Positions 57,136-64,000 of a stretch of 64,000 bases of DNA are shown one piece after another. This DNA is from Sphingomonas sp. MA1305 (lineage in GTDB: Bacteria; Pseudomonadota; Alphaproteobacteria; Sphingomonadales; Sphingomonadaceae). The position numbers and the translations under genes are program-made. The first letter of the stretch is position 1, and each line of letters opens with the position of its first letter. Location of the stretch: the NCBI RefSeq assembly GCF_016107325.1, contig NZ_RCVT01000001.1, positions 1-64,000 on the forward strand. Reading direction: 5' to 3'. The notes below the pieces were generated by a model that worked only from the letters and a program-made list of their open reading frames with translations, made no database searches and was not told where the DNA came from.

Positions 57136-58446
57136 ATGAGCACCCAGCCTGTCCATACCGACGCGATCCGCGCCGACGGTTTCTTTACCCGTGGTCTGGC
57201 CAATGCCGATCCGGCGGTGTTCGCCGGCGTCACCCACGAACTGACCCGCGAGCAGACGCAGATCGAACTGATCGCGTCGGAAAACATCGTCAGCCGCGCC
57301 GTGATCGAGGCGCAAGGTTCGGTGTTCACCAACAAATATGCCGAAGGCTATCCGGGCAAGCGCTATTACCAGGGGTGCGCGCCGTCGGACGAAGTCGAGA
57401 CGCTGGCGATCGAACGCGCCAAGCAGATCTTCGGCTGCCAGTTCGCCAACGTCCAGCCGCATTCGGGCGCGCAGGCGAACGGCGCGGTGATGCTGGCGCT
57501 GGTCAAGCCGGGTGACACGATCCTCGGCATGAGCCTGGATGCCGGCGGTCACCTGACCCATGGCGCGCGCGCGGCGATGAGCGGCAAGTGGTTCAACGCC
57601 GTCCAATATGGCGTCGATCCGGTGACCCACCTGATCGACTACGACCAGGTCGAGGCGCTGGCGATCGAGCATCAGCCGAAGCTGATCATCGCCGGTGGCA
57701 GCGCCTATCCGCGCGTCATCGACTTCGCGCGCTTCCGTGCGATCGCGGACAAGGTCGGCGCCTATTTCATGGTCGACATGGCGCATTTCGCCGGCATCGT
57801 CGCCGCCGGCCTGCATCCGACGCCGTTCGGCCATGCGCATGTCGTCACCACGACGACCCACAAGACGCTGCGTGGTCCGCGCGGCGGCATGATCATGACC
57901 GACGACGAGGCCATCGCCAAGAAGATCAACTCGGCGGTGTTCCCGGGCCTGCAGGGTGGGCCGCTGATGCATGTCGTGGCCGCCAAGGCGGTGGCGTTCG
58001 GCGAGGCGCTGCAGCCGGAATACAAGACCTACATTGCCGCGGTGGTGGAGAATGCCAAGGTTCTGGCTGCGACGCTGAAGGAGCGCGGCGCCGACGTCAT
58101 CGCGGGTGGCACGGACACGCATTTGGCGCTGATCGACCTGCGTCCGCTCGGCATCACCGGCAAGGACGCGGACGAGGCGCTGGAACGCGCCGGCATCACC
58201 TGCAACAAGAACGGCATCCCCAACGATCCGCTGCCGCCGGTCAAGACCAGCGGCATCCGCGTCGGCTCGCCCGCCGGCACGACGCGCGGTTTCGGTCCGG
58301 CCGAGTTCCGCGAGATCGGCCATATGGTCGCCGACGTGCTCGACGGTCTGGCGAAGAAGGGCGAGGCGGGGGACCCCGAGGTCGAGGCGAACGTTCGGAG
58401 CCGCGTGCGCGCGCTCTGCGCACGCTTCCCCATCTACGAAGGATAA
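57136..58446 (+). CDS. glyA: Serine hydroxymethyltransferase GlyA
   Basis: The 436-aa enzyme has [23 protein letters not shown], the PLP lysine in [16 protein letters not shown] and the C-terminal [15 protein letters not shown]. It moves a one-carbon unit between serine and tetrahydrofolate. ATG 57136 follows GAAAGGA. No glycine riboswitch precedes it. Confidence 0.97.
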   Translation: MSTQPVHTDAIRADGFFTRGLANADPAVFAGVTHELTREQTQIELIASENIVSRAVIEAQGSVFTNKYAEGYPGKRYYQGCAPSDEVETLAIERAKQIFGCQFANVQPHSGAQANGAVMLALVKPGDTILGMSLDAGGHLTHGARAAMSGKWFNAVQYGVDPVTHLIDYDQVEALAIEHQPKLIIAGGSAYPRVIDFARFRAIADKVGAYFMVDMAHFAGIVAAGLHPTPFGHAHVVTTTTHKTLRGPRGGMIMTDDEAIAKKINSAVFPGLQGGPLMHVVAAKAVAFGEALQPEYKTYIAAVVENAKVLAATLKERGADVIAGGTDTHLALIDLRPLGITGKDADEALERAGITCNKNGIPNDPLPPVKTSGIRVGSPAGTTRGFGPAEFREIGHMVADVLDGLAKKGEAGDPEVEANVRSRVRALCARFPIYEG

Positions 58447-58449
58447 GCC

Positions 58450-58626
58450 ATGTCGAAGATCGAAGAGGTCCAGGATACCGTCAAGCACACCCCGGGCCTG
58501 GGCAAGAAAATGGCCAAGTACGGCGCGATCGGCGCGGTGGTGGCGATCCCCGTGCCGTTCGTCGGCCCGGTGTTCGGCGCGATCGTCGGCGCCGGCGTCG
58601 CTTATGCACGCCGCAACAAGATCTAA
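58450..58626 (+). CDS. Small membrane protein (58 aa) between glyA and nrdR
   Basis: ATG 58450 to TAA 58624 encodes a 58-aa peptide: a charged amphipathic start (MSKIEEVQDTVKHTPGLGKK), one Gly/Val/Ala-rich membrane segment (about 24-52) and a basic end (YARRNKI). GGATAAGCC precedes the ATG, 3 nt after glyA. The codon composition matches the neighbours, so it looks real. No function is known. Confidence 0.75.
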   Translation: MSKIEEVQDTVKHTPGLGKKMAKYGAIGAVVAIPVPFVGPVFGAIVGAGVAYARRNKI

Positions 58627-58644
58627 GGGCACGAACGACCCGAC

Positions 58645-59109
58645 ATGCGATGCCCATTTTGCGGCCATGAGGACAGCCAGGTAAAGGACAGCCGCCCCAC
58701 CGAAGATGGGGCGGCGATCCGCCGTCGGCGCCAGTGCGAAGGCTGCGCCGCACGCTTCACCACCTTCGAACGCATCCAGCTGCGCGAATTGTGGGTGCTG
58801 AAGAGCGAGAACCGGCGCGAGCCGTTCGACCGCGAGAAACTGCTCCGCTCGGTCGCGATCGCGACCCGCAAGCGGCCGATCGACCCGGTGCGGATCGAGA
58901 AGCTGGTCAGCGGCATCCAGCGCCAGTTGGAAACGGCGGGTGACGGCGAGGTGTCGTCGAAGCGGATCGGCGAGATGGTGATGGAAGGTCTGAAGGGACT
59001 CGATTCCGTCGCCTATATCCGCTTCGCCAGCGTCTATCGTGACTTCAGCGAAGCTCGGGACTTCGAGGAATTCGCCGGCAGCGTCGAACAGGCGGGGCGC
59101 GACTCGTGA
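58645..59109 (+). CDS. nrdR: Transcriptional repressor NrdR
   Basis: The 154-aa protein has the N-terminal zinc ribbon [17 protein letters not shown]...RRQCEGC and an ATP-cone ([18 protein letters not shown]). It represses ribonucleotide reductase genes in response to dATP/ATP. Its stop overlaps the trmJ start (GTGA). Confidence 0.97.
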   Translation: MRCPFCGHEDSQVKDSRPTEDGAAIRRRRQCEGCAARFTTFERIQLRELWVLKSENRREPFDREKLLRSVAIATRKRPIDPVRIEKLVSGIQRQLETAGDGEVSSKRIGEMVMEGLKGLDSVAYIRFASVYRDFSEARDFEEFAGSVEQAGRDS

Positions 59110-59819
59110 GCCAGCCCGTCATCATCCTGGTGCGGCCGCAGCTCGGCGAAAATATCGGCAAGGCGGCCCGGGCGATGCTGAATTTCGGCCTGACCGAAAT
59201 GCGGCTGGTCGCGCCGCGCGACGGGTGGCCCAACCCCAATGCCGGGCCGGCGGCGAGCGGCGCCGACGTGGTGTTGGAGCGGGCGAAGGTGTTCGACACG
59301 GTCGCCGATGCCGTCGCCGATTGCGCGCATGTCTATGCGACGACGGTGCGCAAGCGCGGCGTCACCAAGCCGGTCGTCACGCCCGAGGAAGCGGCGCGGG
59401 CGATCCATAGGGAGGCTGGCCGTTCTGCCTTCCTGTTCGGGCCGGAACGGTCGGGTCTGGAAACGGACGACGTCGCGGTGGCGCGGACGATCCTGACCGT
59501 GCCGATCAACCCGGAATTCGGCAGCCTCAATCTCGCCCAGGCGGTGATCCTCTGCGCCTACGAATGGTCCAAGGGGCAGGGATTGGCGCAGCCGCCCCAG
59601 GTCGAGCTGCCCGATGTCGCGCCGCAAATCGAGCTGGATGGCATGATCGGCCAGCTCGAGGAGATGCTGGACCATGCCGGTTATTTCTTCCCGCCGGATC
59701 GCACGCCCGCAACCAAGCGGACGCTGCGCACCTTGCTGACCAAGCCGGGCTGGTCGAGCCAGGAGATCCGCACCCTGCGCGGCGTGCTGTCGACGCTGGC
59801 GCGGCCGCGGGAGCGGTAG
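59106..59819 (+). CDS. tRNA/rRNA methyltransferase TrmJ-like (SPOUT family)
   Basis: The 237-aa protein has the SpoU/SPOUT pattern: [39 protein letters not shown] and [19 protein letters not shown]. The length and C-terminal extension match TrmJ, which 2'-O-methylates position 32 of some tRNAs. The start is GTG 59106, overlapping nrdR. Confidence 0.9.
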   Translation: MSQPVIILVRPQLGENIGKAARAMLNFGLTEMRLVAPRDGWPNPNAGPAASGADVVLERAKVFDTVADAVADCAHVYATTVRKRGVTKPVVTPEEAARAIHREAGRSAFLFGPERSGLETDDVAVARTILTVPINPEFGSLNLAQAVILCAYEWSKGQGLAQPPQVELPDVAPQIELDGMIGQLEEMLDHAGYFFPPDRTPATKRTLRTLLTKPGWSSQEIRTLRGVLSTLARPRER

Positions 59820-59843
59820 GCGCCCACTCCGCCGTCCACACGC

Positions 59844-61229
59844 TCAGCGGAGCGCCGCTTTCGCCGCTTTCAGGTCCTCGACGAAACGGGCGAACTCGTC
59901 TTCCTTCTGCGCCGGATCGGGCAGGCGCAGCAGGTAGCTCGGGTGGACGGTGATCCAGGCTTCGCCACCCTCGGCGAGCGCAATGGCGCGGCCTCGCTCG
60001 CGGCCGATCGTCACCACCCGGCCGAGCAGCGACCGCGCCGCCGTCGCACCCAAGGCAACGGTCACTTGCGGCCGGACGAGCAGTCGTTCCTGCTCGATCC
60101 ACCAGCGGCACGCCTCGATCTCGCCCGCTCCCGGTTTGGCGTGGATACGGCGCTTGCCACGCTGCTCGAACTTGAAATGCTTGACCGCATTCGTGACGTA
60201 GACCCGGCTGCGGTCGATGTCCGCCGCCGTGACTGCGCGATCGAATACCTGCCCGGCGGGACCGACAAAGGGTTTGCCGGCAAGATCCTCCTGATCGCCC
60301 GGCTGCTCGCCGACGAACATCATCGCCGCGTCGACCGGCCCCTCACCGAACACCGTCTGCGTCGCAGGCTTGTAGAGCGGGCAGCGGGTACACGCCATCG
60401 CCTCCTCACGCAGCGCCGTCCACGCGGCCTCGCTGTTGCCGCCCGGTGCGGCCCGCGCCTGTTCGATCATGCCGCTCTCCCGCGCCTGCGCACCTGCGAT
60501 CAATTCCCCGACCAACGCGGTTTCGGGCATGTTTTTCCAGTATTTCCGCGGCATCTCCTTGAGCATCGCGCCGATCTTGACGCGTGCCGGATTGAAGATG
60601 CTGGCGTAATAGGTCTTCCACACCTCTTCGACCGGATCGCCCTCTGGCGCGTCGGCGCGAGTGGCGCCGGGACCTTGGGTCAGCGCCGCACCGTCCCAAT
60701 GCAGCGATACCTCAGGCGTCAGGATCGACCAGCGCATCGAGGCGAAGCGATTGACGAAGAAGGCGGCGTTGGCGCGGACGATATGATGCTCGGGCTCGAA
60801 CCAGGCGACGTAGCGACTGCCGTCGCCGTCGGGCATTTCCCGAAAGCGCAAAAAGGCGCGCATCTTGTGGATGTCGCGCCGCACGTTCTTGGCGATCGTC
60901 TCCAGCCGGCGCAGCAGCGGATCGGCCTTGTCCTCCATCGCGCCCGGTGTGCGACGCAGGCGGACGAGCAGACGGTAGAGCAGCGCAAAACGCTCCGGAT
61001 CGGCGGCGAGCACGACGCTGCGCGCCAGGTCGACGAAGCTGCGCGGCACCGAAAAGCCGCCGCCGGCCGTCGCCGCCACCGGGGTTGCAGCGGTGGCGAA
61101 CAGGTCGGTCGCCGCCGCGCCGACCTGCCACACGATGTCGTCGGGCGGCGTATCCGACGCCGCCAGCGCCCGGGCGGCGTCGCGCCAGCCGTCGAAATCA
61201 TCGGTTTCGGCCAGCGTGACGACGTGCAT
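59844..61229 (-). CDS. udgX: DUF4130-UdgX fusion, uracil-DNA-binding protein
   Basis: The 461-aa protein has two parts. Residues about 1-245 form a DUF4130 domain (TIGR03915-type DNA repair-associated). Residues about 270-461 are a family 4-like uracil-DNA glycosylase with motif A GEQPGDQEDLAGKPFVG (from 307), Fe-S cysteines at 280, 283 and 374, motif HPSYLLR (His429) and the UdgX-specific loop KRRIH (359-363). In mycobacterial UdgX the loop histidine forms a covalent bond with the abasic site after uracil removal. The gene starts 6 nt after the hemerythrin stop. Confidence 0.94.
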   Translation of the reverse strand: MHVVTLAETDDFDGWRDAARALAASDTPPDDIVWQVGAAATDLFATAATPVAATAGGGFSVPRSFVDLARSVVLAADPERFALLYRLLVRLRRTPGAMEDKADPLLRRLETIAKNVRRDIHKMRAFLRFREMPDGDGSRYVAWFEPEHHIVRANAAFFVNRFASMRWSILTPEVSLHWDGAALTQGPGATRADAPEGDPVEEVWKTYYASIFNPARVKIGAMLKEMPRKYWKNMPETALVGELIAGAQARESGMIEQARAAPGGNSEAAWTALREEAMACTRCPLYKPATQTVFGEGPVDAAMMFVGEQPGDQEDLAGKPFVGPAGQVFDRAVTAADIDRSRVYVTNAVKHFKFEQRGKRRIHAKPGAGEIEACRWWIEQERLLVRPQVTVALGATAARSLLGRVVTIGRERGRAIALAEGGEAWITVHPSYLLRLPDPAQKEDEFARFVEDLKAAKAALR

Positions 61230-61235
61230 GGTCGA

Positions 61236-61721
61236 TCAGTCGCGCTCGTCGCCGCCCGGAGGATTGGCCTTGGCGAGCTTCAGCTCCTCGGGCTTGCGCT
61301 CCTCATACACTTCGGCGAGGCGCTCTTCGGTAGCGTCGTCGAGCTTCTCCTCGGCGGCGGGGAACATCTCTTCCTCCTCCTCGCCGATATGATGCTCGTA
61401 GCGATGACGCATGTGGAAGAAGGTTGATTCCCATTCGTCGGACGCAAAATCCATGTCCATCATCTTGCCGAGCAGGTCGTCGACCTCCTTGTGCTCGGCG
61501 ACGGAGTGACGGGCGTCGTCGCGCAGGTCGGGATTGCCGAGCATCGTCGCATAAAGCGACTCCTCCTCCGCGGCGGCGTGGCTCTGCAGCTCGAGGCGGA
61601 AGGCCTCGAACAGCTTCTTGCGCTTGCTGCTGTTGCCCTTGAGCTCGCCGAGCTGCTTGAGCATCTCGCGCTGCTTGTCGTGATCGCGCTTCAGATCGGC
61701 ATAGATTTGGGCGGTGGCCAT
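61236..61721 (-). CDS. Hemerythrin-domain protein between radical SAM and UdgX genes
   Basis: The 161-aa protein is a four-helix hemerythrin-type fold with ligand candidates His14 (LKRDHDKQ), His48/Glu52 (SHAAAEEESLY), His77 (EHKEVDDLL) and a cluster HMRHRYEHHIGEEEEE (His106-His111, Glu115). It probably binds two irons and may sense or carry oxygen, or store iron. GGAGA precedes ATG 61721. It is encoded 65 nt after the radical SAM gene and 6 nt before udgX. Confidence 0.88.
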   Translation of the reverse strand: MATAQIYADLKRDHDKQREMLKQLGELKGNSSKRKKLFEAFRLELQSHAAAEEESLYATMLGNPDLRDDARHSVAEHKEVDDLLGKMMDMDFASDEWESTFFHMRHRYEHHIGEEEEEMFPAAEEKLDDATEERLAEVYEERKPEELKLAKANPPGGDERD

Positions 61722-61786
61722 GGCTCGCGTCTCCTTCGCCCCGCTCAACCGGCGAACGCCGGGGTCGTTTCAGACGCGAGTCGTTC

Positions 61787-63043
61787 TCAGGCCGCGAACA
61801 GCTCGAGCTGCTGCCGCTTCGGCGCGACGATCGGCTTCAGTTCGGCCCGGTCGGCGAGCGTTACCGGACGCCAGTCCTCGGCGACGATGAAGGGCCGGAT
61901 CTTGGCCACCGACACGGTGAGGCGGGCGACGTCGTCGAGCCGCAGCCGCCGCCAGCGCCGGCTGGCGATGATGCGGTCGACCGCTTTCACACCGAGCCCC
62001 GGGACGCGCAGCAGCATCTCGCGCGGCGCGCGGTTGACGTCGACCGGGAAGCGGTCGCGGAACTTGAGCGCCCAGGCGAGCTTGGGATCGATGTCGAGCG
62101 GCAGCATGCCCGTCGCATCGTCCGCCGCCGCGACCACCTCGTGCGGGGCATAATCGTAGAAGCGCATCAGCCAGTCGGACTGATAGAGGCGATGCTCGCG
62201 CATCAGCGGCGGGCGCTGCAGCGGCAGCACGGCGCTGGCGTCGGGGATCGGGCTGAACGCCGAATAATAGACGCGGCGCAGGCCGAACCGGTCGTACAGC
62301 GTCGAGGCGCGGGTGACGATCTCGCCGTCGGTGGCGGCGTCCGCCCCGACGATCATCTGGGTCGACTGGCCGGCAGGCGCGAAGCGGGGCGCGGACTTGT
62401 ACTTGGACCGCGCGTCGCCCGAATCGGCGATGGCCGCCTTCACGTCCTTCATCGCGCCCTCGATGCGGGCGCCGTCCTTCTCGGGCGCGAGCCGCTTCAG
62501 GCCGCTCGCGGTGGGCAGCTCGACATTGATCGAGACGCGATCGGCGTAGAGGCCAGCCTGATGGACCAGCTCGGGGTCGGCGTCGGGAATCGTCTTGAGG
62601 TGGATGTAGCCGCGAAATTGATAATCTTCACGCAAAGAACGGGCGACTTCGACCAGTTGCTCCATCGTGTAGTTGGAGGAGCGAATGATGCCGGAGGACA
62701 GGAACAGCCCCTCGATGTAATTTCGGCGGTAGAAAGAAAGAGTAAGGTTTACAACCTCTTGCGCGGTAAACCGGGCGCGGCGGACATTGCTGCTCTTGCG
62801 GTTGATGCAATAATGGCAGTCGAACACGCAGCTGTTGGTCAGCAGGATCTTCAACAAGCTGATGCAGCGGCCGTCGGGCGCATAGGCATGGCAGATGCCC
62901 ATACCCTCGGTCGAACCCAGGACTTTGCCGTCGCGACTGTCGCGCTTGGCAGTGCCGGACGAGGCGCATGACGCGTCATATTTGGCCGCGTCCGCGAGGA
63001 TCGCCAGCTTTTCGCGGGTATCGAGTTGCGCCATCCGTTCCAT
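61787..63043 (-). CDS. DNA repair-associated radical SAM protein (rSAM linked to UDG)
   Basis: The 418-aa protein has the radical SAM cluster CVFDCHYC (Cys72, Cys76, Cys79; CxxxCxxC) within a TIM-barrel half and a C-terminal helix-hairpin-helix segment (about 340-362; MLLRVPGLGVKAVDRII) that suggests DNA contact. It belongs to the TIGR03916 group found almost always with DUF4130/UdgX partners, here in the same operon. The reaction is unknown. ATG 63043 has GGAA 5 nt upstream; ATG 63034 is equally plausible. A LexA-like box covers the start. Confidence 0.93.
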   Translation of the reverse strand: MERMAQLDTREKLAILADAAKYDASCASSGTAKRDSRDGKVLGSTEGMGICHAYAPDGRCISLLKILLTNSCVFDCHYCINRKSSNVRRARFTAQEVVNLTLSFYRRNYIEGLFLSSGIIRSSNYTMEQLVEVARSLREDYQFRGYIHLKTIPDADPELVHQAGLYADRVSINVELPTASGLKRLAPEKDGARIEGAMKDVKAAIADSGDARSKYKSAPRFAPAGQSTQMIVGADAATDGEIVTRASTLYDRFGLRRVYYSAFSPIPDASAVLPLQRPPLMREHRLYQSDWLMRFYDYAPHEVVAAADDATGMLPLDIDPKLAWALKFRDRFPVDVNRAPREMLLRVPGLGVKAVDRIIASRRWRRLRLDDVARLTVSVAKIRPFIVAEDWRPVTLADRAELKPIVAPKRQQLELFAA

Positions 63044-63051
63044 GTACGTTC
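63037..63051 (-). promoter_or_regulatory. LexA (SOS) box-like sequence at the radical SAM gene start
   Basis: On the minus strand GAAC-GTACATG-GAAC (63051 to 63037) is an exact GAAC-N7-GAAC, equal to GTTC-N7-GTTC on the plus strand, the consensus of alphaproteobacterial LexA. It spans the ATG at 63043 and ends 2 nt before the alternative ATG at 63034. Its place at the head of a DNA repair operon supports function. Confidence 0.55.
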
Positions 63052-63199
63052 CGCGATGCGCCGGAACAAGGGCTTAGATCAATGACCTCGGATTGGTTAT
63101 GATCTAGCCCCGATATGGTAGGTAAAATACAGCAAAAACCGTCACTTACGCCAATCCGCGATAAACATTTGGTGACCATGGCGTGGGTAGCGTGGCGCC

Positions 63200-63673
63200 A
63201 TGAACGGGCATCGACTGGTAGCACGGCTACGCGAACATCAGGCGGCGATCCTCGCCAACACCAACCGCGCGCGCCAAGCACTGGCGGAGGGCGTCCCCGA
63301 CGACGCGCTGCTCGCACGGCTGCGCTGGGAGATGGTGCGGCTGATGAGCGCCTACCAATATTTCAAGCACCGCGAAGTGTTCGATGTGCTGATCGCCGAC
63401 GGCAACAACAACGAGGCGCGGATCGCGCGGCGGCTGAAGGCGGAGTGCATCAGCCTGGGCGAGGAGGTCCGTCGCTTCGTGGCGGATCGCAGCGGAACGC
63501 AAAGCGCCTCGGCCCAGGCGCAGCGCGGGCAGATTTTGGCGTTCATCGACCGGATCTGGGAGCATATGGATTATGAGCGGCGCGCGGTGATCGCGATCCT
63601 CGATCCCGCCGACGGCGAGGCGGCGCACGTCATCCCGCCGCCGGCGGTCGAGGCTGCGCAGCGCGTCGGCTGA
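63200..63673 (+). CDS. Helical protein of unknown function, divergent from the radical SAM gene
   Basis: The 157-aa product is rich in Ala, Arg and Leu and predicted all-helical, with a short disordered tail. His13 (LREHQAAI), His57 (YFKHREVF) and His122 with Glu126 (WEHMDYERR) are spaced loosely like a hemerythrin-type four-helix bundle, but the ligand set is incomplete. The first ATG after the AT-rich intergenic DNA is taken. No named family recognised. Confidence 0.7.
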   Translation: MNGHRLVARLREHQAAILANTNRARQALAEGVPDDALLARLRWEMVRLMSAYQYFKHREVFDVLIADGNNNEARIARRLKAECISLGEEVRRFVADRSGTQSASAQAQRGQILAFIDRIWEHMDYERRAVIAILDPADGEAAHVIPPPAVEAAQRVG

Positions 63674-63690
63674 CCGTCTCGCCACATTTC

Positions 63691-63706
63691 GCGACGATTG
63701 CGTCGC
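63691..63706. terminator. Hairpin downstream of the helical protein gene
   Basis: GCGACG-ATTG-CGTCGC is a perfect 6-bp stem 17 nt after the stop at 63673. There is no T-run, so it is at best a weak terminator or mRNA-end structure. Confidence 0.35.
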
Positions 63707-63785
63707 CACTGACGCGGTTCGGCCATCCGCGTGCAACACCGGCCCGCCACAGCGAGGGCGCAGGGGATGCCACGGAGCCGAGACG

Positions 63786-63944
63786 ATGCCCGATACCTCC
63801 TATTTTTCGAGCCGCGCCCAGCAGGAAGCGATCCGGTCGATCCAGTCGACCCATCCGGTGGTGGCGGCGGTGCATCAGGAATTATGCCTGCTCTATATCG
63901 GACAGGCCCTAGCCCGGTTGACGCGACGGGCGTCGGCGGGCTGA
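63786..63944 (+). CDS. Small 52-aa protein of a sphingomonad type
   Basis: ATG 63786 to TGA 63942 encodes a 52-aa peptide with YFSSRAQQEAIRSIQST, then VVAAVHQELCLLYIGQALARL and a basic end. The YF..RA.QE...A....VH.EL...Y spacing is seen in small proteins of sphingomonads. GGAGCCGAGACG precedes the ATG. The last 56 nt of the window show nothing. Confidence 0.6.
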   Translation: MPDTSYFSSRAQQEAIRSIQSTHPVVAAVHQELCLLYIGQALARLTRRASAG

Positions 63945-64000
63945 GTTCGACCGGTCGCGAATCAGACGATCCAGGCGTAACGGCCGGTAACTGCCCAACC

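Noticed and set aside
57040..57140. Glycine riboswitch before glyA
   Set aside because: The gap between rpiB and glyA is only 4 nt and no aptamer-like structure is present.
61749..61762. Hairpin CCGGCGAACGCCGG as a terminator between the radical SAM and hemerythrin genes
   Set aside because: The stem has only 5 bp and no T-run follows on the minus strand, so read-through is expected.

Overview
The window reads as a piece of chromosome from a GC-rich alphaproteobacterium, most likely Sphingomonadales (Sphingomonas-like). The pointers are a C4-pathway 5-aminolevulinate synthase (hemA), a MipZ-type division ATPase, a Coq7 ubiquinone hydroxylase, an HWE-type histidine kinase, frequent GTG/TTG starts with four-base NTGA stop-start overlaps, and short palindromic intergenic repeats. 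No phage, insertion sequence, rRNA or CRISPR array is visible. Most of the content is housekeeping.

Layout: 0-6.4 kb holds a tRNA-Ser, a periplasmic cyclophilin and, on the minus strand, an Mla-type lipid-transport set (permease, ATPase, MCE protein, lipoprotein) behind a DUF445 membrane protein. 6.6-12.4 kb has an RND efflux pair, a SIMPL protein and a GlsB-like stress protein with tandem terminators. 12.5-23.4 kb carries ruvB, an ABC exporter pair, ptsP, a RodZ-like regulator, cpoB, tilS and ftsH. 23.4-28 kb is accessory: a small exported protein, a complete subclass B3 metallo-beta-lactamase, a retropepsin/TPR fusion and a DUF3667 protein. 28-35 kb is one long plus-strand run: proA, a ParD/ParE toxin-antitoxin pair, nadD, rsfS, rlmH, an EnvC-like protein, ctpA, dsbB, coq7. 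35.7-47.4 kb has membrane proteins, an aldo/keto reductase, a kinase-receiver-kinase signalling operon, an exonuclease, a mipZ/J-domain/phosphohexomutase/PH-domain run, panC and a Sel1 protein. 47.6-59.8 kb has topA, a TMEM175-like channel, a lower-GC patch with a GFA protein, dprA, plsY, murI, hemA, rpiB, glyA, nrdR and trmJ.

The most interesting part is the last 4 kb (59.8-63.1 kb, minus strand). An apparent three-gene operon encodes a DNA-repair-associated radical SAM protein, a hemerythrin-domain protein and a DUF4130-UdgX uracil-DNA-binding fusion carrying the KRRIH motif. The radical SAM start codon is overlapped by an exact GAAC-N7-GAAC sequence, the alphaproteobacterial LexA (SOS) box. 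This suggests a damage-inducible uracil or base-damage module whose chemistry is unknown, with a di-iron protein as an unexpected third member. Other points worth a look are an rlmH gene without ATG/GTG/TTG start, a toxin-antitoxin pair translationally coupled to the essential nadD gene, and three REPIN-like repeats with related outer ends but different arms.
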